From contig JAHBAN010000184.1 in assembly GCA_018500075.1 (NCBI GenBank), positions 1 through 12,778 on the forward strand: a stretch of 12,778 nucleotides of DNA, written 5' to 3'. This DNA comes from Flavobacteriia bacterium (GTDB lineage: Bacteria; Bacteroidota; Bacteroidia; Flavobacteriales; Flavobacteriaceae). A program made the position numbers and the translations under genes. Each line of letters opens with the position of its first letter. Position 1 is the first letter of the stretch. The notes below the pieces were generated by a model. That model had not been told where the DNA came from. It saw only the letters and a program-made list of their open reading frames with translations, and did not search any database. Shown here in pieces: positions 1 through 7,043 of the stretch.

Positions 1-442
1 CCGCCGCTTCGTGAAGGTTGTCGTTCTGCCATGCGACATTGAAATAATTGGGGTGACAGCCTTTGCCCGCAAGGGCGGAGGGTCCGGCATTGGGCGACAG
101 GTAGAATTTGCCCTGCGCCGTCACCGAGGGGATCACAGCCATCGCAAGATTTGACCAGATGATGCCCGTCAAAACGTCAACCTTCTCGGATTGCACCATC
201 TTGTCAGCGAGCTGCACCGCCACATCGGGCTTGCGCTGGTCGTCTTCGATCACAACCTCGATATCGTCACGCCCCGATTGCTTGAGCGCCAGCATAAACC
301 CGTCGCGCACATCAAGACCAAGGCCAGCACCACCACCCGACAGGGTTGTGATCATGCCCACTTTGGTGTCTGCCAGCGCCGCACCCGCAAGGCCCAAGCC
401 GGCCACAAGCGCCGCTCCCAATTTGAAACTGCTTTTTATCAT
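1..442 (-). CDS. ABC transporter substrate-binding protein, branched-chain amino acid/amide type (5' part only)
   Basis: Periplasmic ligand-binding protein of the Peripla_BP_6 (LivJ/UrtA/FmdD-like) kind. Only the first 147 residues are inside the window; the gene runs off the left edge. The translation begins MIKSSFKLG, has a signal peptide with an ALA-type cleavage site near residue 24, and then the family start 'DTKVGMITTLSGGGAGLG'. Further on come the ligand-pocket-like 'IIWSNLAMAV' and 'YLSPNAGPSALAG' segments. The start is the ATG at 442-440, behind AGGGAGA (454-448). Complete members are usually near 400 residues. It is separated from the pyrimidine ABC operon by a hairpin and a 235-bp gap, so it probably begins another transporter operon. 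The ligand (branched amino acid, urea, amide or aromatic acid) cannot be told from this fragment. Confidence 0.85.
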   Translation of the reverse strand, partial: MIKSSFKLGAALVAGLGLAGAALADTKVGMITTLSGGGAGLGLDVRDGFMLALKQSGRDDIEVVIEDDQRKPDVAVQLADKMVQSEKVDVLTGIIWSNLAMAVIPSVTAQGKFYLSPNAGPSALAGKGCHPNYFNVAWQNDNLHEAA

Positions 443-528
443 TTTCGTCTCCCTGATGTGCGCCGCATCTCACAATATCCTGAAAGGCGTTTTGTGTGGC
501 CGCTGATTGTGAGAGCGAACTTCCCGCG

Positions 529-558
529 ATTTTCCCCGAATTGAAAGCCCTTTTTCAA
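529..558 (-). promoter_or_regulatory. Candidate sigma70-type promoter for the left-edge ABC operon
   Basis: On the minus strand TTGAAA (558-553) is followed after 18 bp by GAAAAT (534-529), matching 5/6 and 4/6 of the -35/-10 consensus. This would give a leader of roughly 80 nt before the ATG at 442. The -35 box lies inside the right arm of the perfect palindrome at 538-561, as expected for an operator that controls this promoter. Inference from pattern only. Confidence 0.3.
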
Positions 559-561
559 TTC
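538..561. promoter_or_regulatory. Perfect 9+6+9 palindrome, candidate operator
   Basis: GAATTGAAA (538-546) is repeated as its exact reverse complement TTTCAATTC (553-561) across a 6-bp spacer. It lies 96 bp upstream of the binding-protein start at 442 and overlaps the best -35 candidate there. The 15-bp centre-to-centre arm spacing is unlike a terminator, since no U-tract follows in the minus direction. A dimeric repressor or activator site is the simplest reading, but the cognate regulator is not identifiable in the window. Confidence 0.5.
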
Positions 562-637
562 TGTTTTGAGCCGGCAGGCCCGATCCGCGAGGACAGTGTC
601 AAAACACCGGTCTGCCGCGCCCCGACGGCGGGCAAAC

Positions 638-671
638 GGTGTGGAGAGCCAAATCAGACGCTCTCCACACC
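638..671 (-). terminator. 12-bp perfect stem-loop at the end of the pyrimidine hydrolase/ABC operon
   Basis: GGTGTGGAGAGC (638-649) pairs perfectly with GCTCTCCACACC (660-671) around a 10-nt loop. It starts 6 nt after the stop codon of the NMT1-like binding protein (680-678). The minus-strand RNA continues GUUUGCC, so there is only a 3-nt U run. It could be a weak intrinsic terminator, a Rho-terminated end protected by a 3' stem, or a processing/stability hairpin. The stem is directly visible; its role is inferred. Confidence 0.6.
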
Positions 672-677
672 CTTGTC

Positions 678-1667
678 TTAGTTCAGAGCCGCGTCTGTGA
701 TCTCATGTGTCCATGCCCCTTCAGGCATTTTCGTGATCACAGGATCAGAGCCACCTTCCAGCAAAGACGTCACTGTGCGCTCGTAATCCGCAACATTCAG
801 CGCGCCGTTCGAGCCGGCTGTCAGCTTGGCCACTTCCGACATCATGCGGCGCTGGTGCTTTTCGGTCTGGGCGCCCGAGGCGTCATTATCAAGAACAATA
901 TCCGCCGCTTCATCAGTGTTTGCCTCGGCATATTTCCAGCCCTTCATGGAGGCGCGCACAAACCGCACCATCTTGTCCTTGAAAGCCGGATCTTCAAGGT
1001 TTGACCCAAGCACATACATCCCGTCTTCAAGCGTCGAGACGCCCTCGTCTTCGTATTTGAAAACAACAAGCTCCTCAGGGCTAAGGCCGGCATCAATCAC
1101 CTGCCAGTATTCGTTATAGGTCATGGTCGAAACACAGGCCGCCTGCTTTTGCAAAAGCGGATCGACATTGAAGCCCTGCTTGAGAACCGTCACACCGCCG
1201 GCAGAGCCATCGGTTTTGAGGCCCAATTTGCTCATCCAGCTGAGGAACGGATATTCATTGCCAAAGAACCAGACCCCCAATGTCTTGTCAGGAAAATCTG
1301 CTGGGCTGGCGATCCCCGCATCTTTGCGACAGGTCAGCATCATTCCCGAGGATTTGAACGGCTGGGCGATATTTACCAGATCAAGGCCCTTTTCGCGTGA
1401 GGCCAGAGCCGAGGGCATCCAGTCCAGAACAACATCCGCGCCACCGCCGGCAATAACCTGCGCCGGAGCGATATCCGGGCCGCCCGGCTTGATCGTGACG
1501 TTGAGGCCTTCTTCTTCATAAAACCCCTTGTCCAATGCCACGTAATAGCCCGCAAATTGCGCTTGGGTGACCCATTTCAATTGCAGCGTCACATCATCAG
1601 CCGCTTGGGCAGTCGTCCCCGCGAGCATCAATGTGCCAGCAATCACCCCTTTGAGTATACTTTTCAT
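678..1667 (-). CDS. NMT1/THI5-like ABC transporter substrate-binding protein (pyrimidine-type importer)
   Basis: Periplasmic binding protein of 329 residues, the last gene of the hydrolase/ABC operon. A signal peptide (about residues 1-22, ending TAQA) precedes the NMT1 hallmark 'LKWVTQAQFAGYYVALDKGFY' region (residues 30-50). Next come a GGPD loop (62-65), typical of ThiY/SsuA-type ligand pockets, and 'VIAGGGADVVLDWMPSAL' (71-88). Length fits the family. The start is an ATG behind AGGAG (1679-1675) with 7-nt spacing. Relatives bind pyrimidines such as the thiamin precursors HMP/FAMP, or other small heterocycles. Because this gene is 26 bp downstream of the permease and in one operon with dihydropyrimidinase and beta-ureidopropionase, I infer uptake of uracil, thymine, a dihydropyrimidine or a hydantoin. 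A thiamin-precursor role is possible but has no support from neighbours. Confidence 0.85.
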   Translation of the reverse strand: MKSILKGVIAGTLMLAGTTAQAADDVTLQLKWVTQAQFAGYYVALDKGFYEEEGLNVTIKPGGPDIAPAQVIAGGGADVVLDWMPSALASREKGLDLVNIAQPFKSSGMMLTCRKDAGIASPADFPDKTLGVWFFGNEYPFLSWMSKLGLKTDGSAGGVTVLKQGFNVDPLLQKQAACVSTMTYNEYWQVIDAGLSPEELVVFKYEDEGVSTLEDGMYVLGSNLEDPAFKDKMVRFVRASMKGWKYAEANTDEAADIVLDNDASGAQTEKHQRRMMSEVAKLTAGSNGALNVADYERTVTSLLEGGSDPVITKMPEGAWTHEITDAALN

Positions 1668-1693
1668 TTTGTCTCTCCTAATTGGTGTCTTGT

Positions 1694-2533
1694 TTAGTTT
1701 CGTTGCGATGGATGCCAGAAGGTTACAGCCTTCTCGATTAGGGCCACCGTCCCATAAAACGCCGTTCCCGCAAGAGCGGCGACAGTTATTTCCGCCCAGA
1801 CCATATCGAGCGAAAGCCGCCCGACCTCTGTGGAAATCCGAAAGCCCATACCCCGTATGGGCGAGCCAAAAAATTCGGCCACGATTGCGCCAATCAGGGC
1901 AAGAGTCGTGCAGATTTTGAGGCCATTAAAGATGAAAGGCATGGCCGCAGGCAAGCTGAGTTTCATCAACCTCTGCCAATAGCTCGCGCCATAGGTGTTC
2001 ATCAGATCGCGCTGGATCACATCCTGCGCGCCCAGCCCTGTCACAGTGTTCACCAGCATCGGGAAAAACACCATAATCACCACAACCGCCGCCTTGGACT
2101 GCCAGTCAAACCCGAACCACATCACAAGAATAGGCGCCATGCCGATAATCGGTAGCGCCGCCACAAAGTTTCCGATCGGCAAAAGGCCACGCTTCAAAAA
2201 GTCGGACCGATCCACCGCAATCGCCGTCAGAAACGCCGCGCCACAGCCTATGATATACCCCGAAATCGCCCCTTTGATGAAGGTCTGCACAAAATCGCCC
2301 CACAAGATCGGCAAACTTGTGGCGAACCGCAGCGCAATAGAGCTTGGCGGTGGCAAGAGGATCGGGCTGATGCTCAACCCGCGGACAAGCCCCTCCCACA
2401 AGATCAGGAGCGTCACGCCAAACAGCGTCGGCACAAGAACACGGGTCAGCCGGGTCTGCACGCCATTTGCCAAGCGCACGTTCACAGCACACATCACCAG
2501 CCAAAACAGAAACGCCAGCAAGACCCACTTCAT
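1694..2533 (-). CDS. ABC transporter permease, ThiX/SsuC-like (second permease)
   Basis: Integral membrane subunit of 279 residues with about six or seven hydrophobic spans. The first lies at residues 3-17. A cytoplasmic coupling ('EAA') loop is seen near 181-200 (YGASYWQRLMKLSLPAAMPF), the contact point for the ATPase. The 'LPPPSSIALRF' segment (60-70) between the first spans is typical of the SsuC/TauC/ThiX group. Its ATG (2533-2531) overlaps the TGA of the preceding permease (2532-2530) as ATGA, a classic translational-coupling junction, so the two permeases are probably made in equal amounts and pair with each other. The gene ends 26 bp before the binding-protein gene. Substrate is assigned by context only. 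Confidence 0.85.
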   Translation of the reverse strand: MKWVLLAFLFWLVMCAVNVRLANGVQTRLTRVLVPTLFGVTLLILWEGLVRGLSISPILLPPPSSIALRFATSLPILWGDFVQTFIKGAISGYIIGCGAAFLTAIAVDRSDFLKRGLLPIGNFVAALPIIGMAPILVMWFGFDWQSKAAVVVIMVFFPMLVNTVTGLGAQDVIQRDLMNTYGASYWQRLMKLSLPAAMPFIFNGLKICTTLALIGAIVAEFFGSPIRGMGFRISTEVGRLSLDMVWAEITVAALAGTAFYGTVALIEKAVTFWHPSQRN

Positions 2534-3405
2534 TGCAACATCCCCATTTTACGCAGAGTGATCCGCTCGATCAGCCCGATCAAAGCCACCAGACCGGCCG
2601 CAAGAACCGCCGCGCAGATCAATGCGCTCCAGATCTGGATGGTCTGGCCATAATAACTGCCCGCCAAGAGCCGCGCGCCCAATCCCGCGACAGCTCCGGT
2701 CGGCAGCTCTCCGACGATCGCCCCGACAAGTGATGCGGCAATACCGATTTTGAGCGAGGCAAAAAGATAAGGCATAGAGCGCGGCAGGCGCAGCTTCCAA
2801 AAGGTCGTCGCTCCGCCAGCGTTCCATGTGCGCATCTGGTCAAGTTGCATCTGGTCCGGCGCGCGCAGCCCTTTGACCATGCCCACAACAATCGGAAAGA
2901 AGGAAAGATACATCGAGATGATCGCCTTTGGCAGCAACCCCGACACCCCCACCGCGTTGAGGACCACGATAATCATCGGCGCAACCGCAAGAATAGGAAT
3001 GGTCTGGCTGGTGATCACCCAAGGCATCACCGACATATCCATCGCGCGGCTGTAGACGATCCCGATGGCCAGCAGAATGCCAAGTGCCGTGCCAAAAGCA
3101 AAGCCCAGCAAGGTCGCCGAAAGCGTGATCCAGCCATGCCAGATCAAAGAGCGCTTTGAGGTGATCTTTTTCAACACGGTGGTGTTGTAAATCTCTTTCA
3201 CAACCTGATGCGGCGCGGGCAACAGCGGCTTTTCCTGACTCATCGTGTCAGCCACAAGTTCAGAAAAGCTCAAGCTCATGTTGGCGCGAGCCGCCTTATC
3301 CTTGGCCCAGGCCGCATTGAGCGCAACCGCCGCAGCATACCACAGCGCCACCAAGAGCAAGATCATGGTCAGGACAGGCCCGGCCCTATGCCAAAACTCA
3401 GTCAT
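2530..3405 (-). CDS. ABC transporter permease, ThiX/SsuC-like (first permease)
   Basis: Integral membrane subunit of 291 residues. A hydrophobic anchor (about 9-30) is followed by a charged, probably periplasmic insert (about 32-88). 'LLPAPHQVVKEIYN' (61-74) corresponds to the family's LPxPxxV segment. About five further spans follow, with an EAA loop near 196-215 (GGATTFWKLRLPRSMPYLFA). It shares the fold but little sequence with the neighbouring permease, so the transporter pore is likely a heterodimer rather than the homodimer usual for ThiX or SsuC. The ATG at 3405-3403 lies 8 bp inside the end of the ATPase gene, behind a modest AGGG, so translation is probably coupled. Confidence 0.85.
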   Translation of the reverse strand: MTEFWHRAGPVLTMILLLVALWYAAAVALNAAWAKDKAARANMSLSFSELVADTMSQEKPLLPAPHQVVKEIYNTTVLKKITSKRSLIWHGWITLSATLLGFAFGTALGILLAIGIVYSRAMDMSVMPWVITSQTIPILAVAPMIIVVLNAVGVSGLLPKAIISMYLSFFPIVVGMVKGLRAPDQMQLDQMRTWNAGGATTFWKLRLPRSMPYLFASLKIGIAASLVGAIVGELPTGAVAGLGARLLAGSYYGQTIQIWSALICAAVLAAGLVALIGLIERITLRKMGMLQ

Positions 3406-4177
3406 AAGCGTGCCCTGCTCTCAAGCCTTCGCGCACCCGATGCGCGATATCGGCAAACTCTTGTGTCTCCCTGATATCAAGCGTTCTGTCGCGCGGCAGC
3501 GTGCTTTCGATCACATCCGAGATCCGCCCCGGACGCGGCGACATCACGACAATCTTGGTCGACAAAAACACCGCCTCGGGAATGGAATGGGTCACAAATC
3601 CGATGGTCTTTTCGGTGCGCGCCCAGAGCTTTAGAAGCTGCTCGTTGAGATGGTCGCGCACGATTTCGTCCAAAGCCCCGAAAGGCTCATCCATCAGCAG
3701 GATATCCGCATCAAACGCCAAAGCCCGTGCAATGCTCGCACGTTGCTGCATCCCGCCCGAAAGCTGCCAGGGAAATTTGTTTTCAAACCCCGACAGCTCG
3801 ACAAGCTCCAAGACCCGCGCCACCCGCTCGGCCTGATCGGCCTTGTCAAAGCCCATGATCTCGAGCGGCAGGCGAATATTGCCGCCAATCGTGCGCCAGG
3901 GATAAAGCCCAGCGGCCTGAAACACATAGCCGTAAGCGCGCTTCATCCGCGCCTCTGATGCGCTCATCCCGTTGACTTCAATCGTGCCCGAAGTCGGGGT
4001 CTCAAGGTCGGCCATGACGCGCAGAAATGTGGTCTTCCCACATCCGGACGGGCCAATAAACGAGATGAAATCGCCCTTGTTAATCTCAAGGTTGATGTCT
4101 TTCAGCGCATGGACAGGCCCATCATTGGTTTGAAAGGTCAGCGATAGGTTTTTCGCCGAAATTACCGTTTCGCTCAT
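3398..4177 (-). CDS. ABC transporter ATP-binding protein (SsuB/ThiZ/TauB-like)
   Basis: Cytoplasmic motor of the importer, 259 residues. All ABC motifs are intact: Walker A GPSGCGKTT (42-50), Q-loop glutamine in VFQAAGLYPW (Q87), signature LSGGMQQRASIARAL (139-153), Walker B ILLMDEP (159-165) with the catalytic Glu 164, D-loop FGALDE, and switch histidine in THS (H197). It is followed by two permeases and a binding protein, so the transporter is complete. The ATG (4177) abuts the hydantoinase TAA (4180-4178) with no gap and only a weak GGCGGG upstream, suggesting coupled translation. This places the importer in the same transcription unit as the two pyrimidine-ring hydrolases. Confidence 0.92.
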   Translation of the reverse strand: MSETVISAKNLSLTFQTNDGPVHALKDINLEINKGDFISFIGPSGCGKTTFLRVMADLETPTSGTIEVNGMSASEARMKRAYGYVFQAAGLYPWRTIGGNIRLPLEIMGFDKADQAERVARVLELVELSGFENKFPWQLSGGMQQRASIARALAFDADILLMDEPFGALDEIVRDHLNEQLLKLWARTEKTIGFVTHSIPEAVFLSTKIVVMSPRPGRISDVIESTLPRDRTLDIRETQEFADIAHRVREGLRAGHAYD

Positions 4178-5641
4178 TTAGATACCCGCCGGAATGTTCA
4201 GAGGATCACGGTTGATGGCCCGTGGTGAGTTGAGTGTTTTCCACTGGCTCAGGGCTTTCTGGGCCGAAGAAAACGCCGGACGCGGAACAAAACGTCCCCG
4301 GCCCGGTTGTGGCTGGCTGTTGCGGCCCCAGGCCCAGATCACATCGCCTCGGCTCAACGTAAAGCGCGACTGCGCCTTGACTTCAAAGCCTTCAAAGACG
4401 TTGTAATCCAGAACAGAGTGGTGATTGCTCGGGCTGATTGTTTTGCGCAAGGCCGGATCCCACACAACAATATCCGCATCGGCCCCTTCCACGATCGCGC
4501 CTTTCTTGGGGTAGATATTCAGAATTTTGGCGATATTGGTCGAGGTTGTCGCCACAAACTCCTCCTTGGTCAGGCGGCCCGTTTCGACACCTTCTGTCCA
4601 AAGCACCGCGAGCCGCTCTTCGAGGCCGTTGGACCCGTTGGGTATGATCCGGAAGTCGTTTCGGCCCGCCCGTTTTTGCTCGGTGCTAAAGGCGGCATGA
4701 TCCGTCGCAACCACCTGCAAGGAGCCTGATTGCAACCCCGCCCAAAGACTGTCCTGATGGTCTTTGGAGCGAAAGGGCGGGCTCATCACACGGCGCGCCG
4801 CATGGTCCCAATCGGTGTTGAAATACTCGCTCTCATCCAAGGTCAGGAACTGGATCAGCGGCTCGCCGTAAACCCGCATCCCTTTCTGACGCGCCCGGCG
4901 GATGGCCTCATGGGTTTGTTCGCAGGACACGTGCACAATATAAAGCGGCACCCCGGCAGTATCCGCAATCGTGATGGCGCGGTTCGCCGCCTCGCCCTCA
5001 AGCTCCGGTGGCCGCGAAAAGGCATGGCCCTCGGGGCCGGTGATGCCTTGGTCAAAGTATTTTTGTTGCAGCTCGGCCACCAGATCGCCGTTTTCGGCGT
5101 GAACCATCGGCAAAGCCCCGAGCTCTCCACAGCGCTTGAAAGAGGCAAACATCTCGTCATCTTCAATCATCAGCGCGCCTTTGTAGGCCATGAAATGCTT
5201 GAAGCTGTTGACCCCCATATCGACCGCATCTTTCATCTCGTTAAAGACGCTCTCGTCCCAGCCGGTGATCGCCATATGATAGCCGATATCCGAACAAATC
5301 TGGGGGGCCGATTTTCGGTGCCATTCGTTGATCGCGTTCTTGATGCTGCCGTCTTCGCCCGGCAAACAGAAATCAACAACCATGGTCGTTCCGCCCGCCG
5401 CCGCAGCCCATGTGCCGCTCTCGAATGTTTCGGCCGCCGTCGTGCCCATGAAAGGCATTTCCAGATGGGTGTGCGGATCAATCCCTCCGGGAATGACATA
5501 GGCGCCCTCGGCGTCGATATACTCCTCTCCCGTCAGGTCCTGACCAATCTGCTTGATCACCTCTCCCTCGATCAGAACATCTGCCTTAAAACTGCGGTCC
5601 GCCGTGCAGACTGTTCCGCCTTTGATTACTTTGGTGTTCAT
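4178..5641 (-). CDS. hydA: Dihydropyrimidinase (D-hydantoinase family)
   Basis: Cytoplasmic amidohydrolase that opens 5,6-dihydrouracil/dihydrothymine to N-carbamoyl-beta-amino acids, step 2 of the reductive pathway. With the start used here it has 487 residues. The binuclear metal site is complete: H57 and H59 in DPHTHLEMPF, the lysine that becomes carboxylated (K148, SFKHFMAYKG), H181 (MVHAENG), H237 (YIVHVSC) and D314 (ATDHAAF). Y153 matches the substrate-contacting tyrosine of the family. I chose the ATG at 5641-5639 because GGGGAG (5653-5648) sits 6 nt upstream of it. The ATG at 5647 touches that site directly, and a start at 5683 would add 14 residues without a ribosome site. It lies 46 bp after the amidohydrolase gene. 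A hydantoin-specific activity cannot be excluded from sequence, but the PreTA neighbours favour dihydropyrimidines. Confidence 0.92.
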   Translation of the reverse strand: MNTKVIKGGTVCTADRSFKADVLIEGEVIKQIGQDLTGEEYIDAEGAYVIPGGIDPHTHLEMPFMGTTAAETFESGTWAAAAGGTTMVVDFCLPGEDGSIKNAINEWHRKSAPQICSDIGYHMAITGWDESVFNEMKDAVDMGVNSFKHFMAYKGALMIEDDEMFASFKRCGELGALPMVHAENGDLVAELQQKYFDQGITGPEGHAFSRPPELEGEAANRAITIADTAGVPLYIVHVSCEQTHEAIRRARQKGMRVYGEPLIQFLTLDESEYFNTDWDHAARRVMSPPFRSKDHQDSLWAGLQSGSLQVVATDHAAFSTEQKRAGRNDFRIIPNGSNGLEERLAVLWTEGVETGRLTKEEFVATTSTNIAKILNIYPKKGAIVEGADADIVVWDPALRKTISPSNHHSVLDYNVFEGFEVKAQSRFTLSRGDVIWAWGRNSQPQPGRGRFVPRPAFSSAQKALSQWKTLNSPRAINRDPLNIPAGI

Positions 5642-5687
5642 TGTCATCTCCCCTTTTGCCCGGATGTCGCGCGGCCCAGACACCGTT

Positions 5688-6938
5688 TTATTCGACGATC
5701 TCGGCGACCTCCAAGACCGCCTGCATCAATACATCAGCCCCCGCCGTGGCCCATTCTTTAGAAATTTCTTCCGCCTCATTGTGCGAAAGCCCGTCCACAC
5801 AGGGGCACATCACCATCGCCGTCGGCGCCATACGGTTGATCCAGCACGCATCATGGCCTGCCCCCGAGATGATATTCATATGGCTATAGCCCAGCCGCTC
5901 GGCCGCATTGCGCAGCGCCGTGACACAGCCCTCGTCAAATGTGACCGGATCAAACCCGCCCACTTTCTCAAACGCGATTTCCAGCCCCATATCATCGACA
6001 ATCTTTTGAGCCTCAAGACGCAAGCGTGCCTCCATATCCTCAATCACAGCCAGCTCGGGCGAGCGAAAATCCACAGTGAACACGGCCTGACCGGGAATCA
6101 CATTGCGCGAGTTCGGAGACACATCGATATGCCCCGCCGCACCCACCGCATGGGGCGCGTGCGACCAAGCGATCTCGTCAACCTTTTCCAAGACACGCGC
6201 CATGGCCAGCCCGGCGTTCTTGCGCATGGGCATAGGCGTGCTGCCCGTGTGGCTGTCCTTGCCGGTGATGGTGACTTGCGTCCAGCTCAAGCCCTGACCG
6301 TGCGTGACAATCCCGATGTCTTTCCCTTCGGCTTCCAGAATTGGCCCCTGCTCGATGTGCAGCTCGAAAAAGGCCCGCATCTTGCGCGCCCCGACCGGCT
6401 CATCACCGCGCCAGCCGATGCGCTCCAGCTCCTCGCCAAACTTCAGCCCCTTGGCATCCTCCCGCTCATAGGCCCAATCCTGCGTGTGAACCCCCGCAAA
6501 AACGCCCGAAGACAGCATCGCCGGCGCATAGCGCGTGCCTTCTTCATTGGTCCAGTTGGTCACAACAATCGGATGCTTGGTCTTGATTCCCAGATCGTTC
6601 AAACTGCGCAACAGCTCAAGCCCGCCAAGCACACCCAACACGCCGTCATATTTGCCCCCCGTCGGCTGCGTATCAAGATGGGAGCCAACGTAAACAGGCA
6701 GGGCGTTAGGGTCTGTTCCGCCCCATGTGGCAAACATATTGCCCATCTGGTCAAGCCCCATGGTGCAGCCCGCCGCCTCGCACCACGACTGAAACAAAGC
6801 CCGCCCCTCGGCGTCTTCATCCGTCAGGGTCTGGCGGTTGTTGCCGCCGGCAATGCCGGGGCCGATCTTTGCCATATCCATCAAGCTGTCCCAAAGGCGC
6901 TCACCGTTGATACGAAGATTTGAATTGAGTGTTGGCAT
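5688..6938 (-). CDS. Zn/Mn-dependent M20-type amidohydrolase, probable beta-ureidopropionase (N-carbamoyl-beta-alanine amidohydrolase)
   Basis: Cytoplasmic metallo-amidohydrolase of 416 residues in the hydantoinase/carbamoylase family (HyuC/AmaB/PydC/AllC). It probably cleaves N-carbamoyl-beta-alanine to beta-alanine, CO2 and NH3, the third pathway step. Metal ligands and the general base are visible: H87 (GSHLDTQ), D98 (KYDGV), E132/E133 (TNEEGTR), H194 (ELHIEQGP) and H386 (LSHNEAEE). A lid/dimerisation domain is expected around 210-330, with GKDSHTGSTPM (227-237). The start is the ATG at 6938-6936, 5 nt after GGGAGG (6949-6944); the TTG just before it is too close to that site. It is the first gene of the hydrolase/ABC operon, behind RutR-like operators. 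Allantoate or L-carbamoylase activity is the main alternative, but dihydropyrimidinase next door favours the beta-ureido substrate. Confidence 0.88.
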   Translation of the reverse strand: MPTLNSNLRINGERLWDSLMDMAKIGPGIAGGNNRQTLTDEDAEGRALFQSWCEAAGCTMGLDQMGNMFATWGGTDPNALPVYVGSHLDTQPTGGKYDGVLGVLGGLELLRSLNDLGIKTKHPIVVTNWTNEEGTRYAPAMLSSGVFAGVHTQDWAYEREDAKGLKFGEELERIGWRGDEPVGARKMRAFFELHIEQGPILEAEGKDIGIVTHGQGLSWTQVTITGKDSHTGSTPMPMRKNAGLAMARVLEKVDEIAWSHAPHAVGAAGHIDVSPNSRNVIPGQAVFTVDFRSPELAVIEDMEARLRLEAQKIVDDMGLEIAFEKVGGFDPVTFDEGCVTALRNAAERLGYSHMNIISGAGHDACWINRMAPTAMVMCPCVDGLSHNEAEEISKEWATAGADVLMQAVLEVAEIVE

Positions 6939-6943
6939 CAAGA

Positions 6944-6949
6944 CCTCCC
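6944..6949 (-). promoter_or_regulatory. Ribosome binding site that fixes the amidohydrolase start
   Basis: GGGAGG on the minus strand is separated by 5 nt (TCTTG) from the ATG at 6938. It would be only 2 nt from the in-frame TTG at 6941, so the ATG is preferred. Confidence 0.65.
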
Positions 6950-6975
6950 GGAGACATTCCTTGACGGAATATTTT

Positions 6976-6991
6976 TTGACTATATGGTCAA
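6976..6991. promoter_or_regulatory. RutR-like operator 1 in the divergent control region
   Basis: TTGACTATATGGTCAA matches the RutR recognition sequence TTGACCANNTGGTCAA (recalled from E. coli work) at 13 of 14 defined bases. The only difference is T for C at position 6. It sits between the minus-strand hydrolase/ABC operon (start 6938) and the plus-strand rutR-like gene (start 7044). It lies just downstream of the best minus-strand -10 candidate (6999-6994), where a bound repressor would block transcription. Uracil or thymine releasing a RutR-type protein from it would induce catabolism; this regulatory direction is inferred. Confidence 0.7.
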
Positions 6992-6993
6992 GT

Positions 6994-7020
6994 ATTGTAG
7001 CGACCTGACTGATCGGTCAA
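6994..7020 (-). promoter_or_regulatory. Candidate promoter of the hydrolase/ABC operon
   Basis: On the minus strand TTGACC (7020-7015) and TACAAT (6999-6994) match 5/6 and 5/6 of the consensus, but the 15-bp spacer is short. The -35 box is part of operator 2 and the start point would fall in operator 1, so a RutR-type protein on either site would compete with polymerase. Confidence 0.35.
7005..7020. promoter_or_regulatory. RutR-like operator 2 (weaker)
   Basis: CTGACTGATCGGTCAA matches TTGACCANNTGGTCAA at 10 of 14 defined bases and keeps the dyad TGAC-N6-GTCA. Its centre is 29 bp from that of operator 1, roughly three helical turns, so two dimers on one face of the DNA are conceivable. It ends 23 bp before the GTG start of the first RutR-like gene, suggesting autoregulation. 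Confidence 0.5.
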
Positions 7021-7043
7021 GTTTTATTTGGAAGAAATACACC

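Noticed and set aside
5642..5683. A longer hydantoinase start at 5683.
   Set aside because: It adds 14 residues not typical of the family's N-terminus and lacks a ribosome site; GGGGAG is placed for the ATG at 5641.
4730..5761. Long plus-strand open frame (343 codons) opposite the hydantoinase gene.
   Set aside because: It is antisense to a gene with all catalytic residues, has an arginine/histidine-rich composition typical of shadow frames, and no recognisable domain.
5553..6923. Plus-strand open frame of 456 codons opposite the amidohydrolase.
   Set aside because: It is antisense to an intact M20 enzyme and spans its gene boundary; its composition is that of a GC-rich shadow frame.
6956..6970. 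ATTCC-TTGAC-GGAAT small inverted repeat in the leader of the hydrolase/ABC operon.
   Set aside because: A 5-bp stem is too short to claim as an attenuator or operator without conservation data.
6984..7043. A 20-residue N-terminal extension of the first RutR-like protein from an ATG at 6984.
   Set aside because: The ATG lies inside operator 1, has no ribosome site, and the extension lacks TetR-like character; the GTG at 7044 has GGAAG 9 nt upstream and gives the usual family length.
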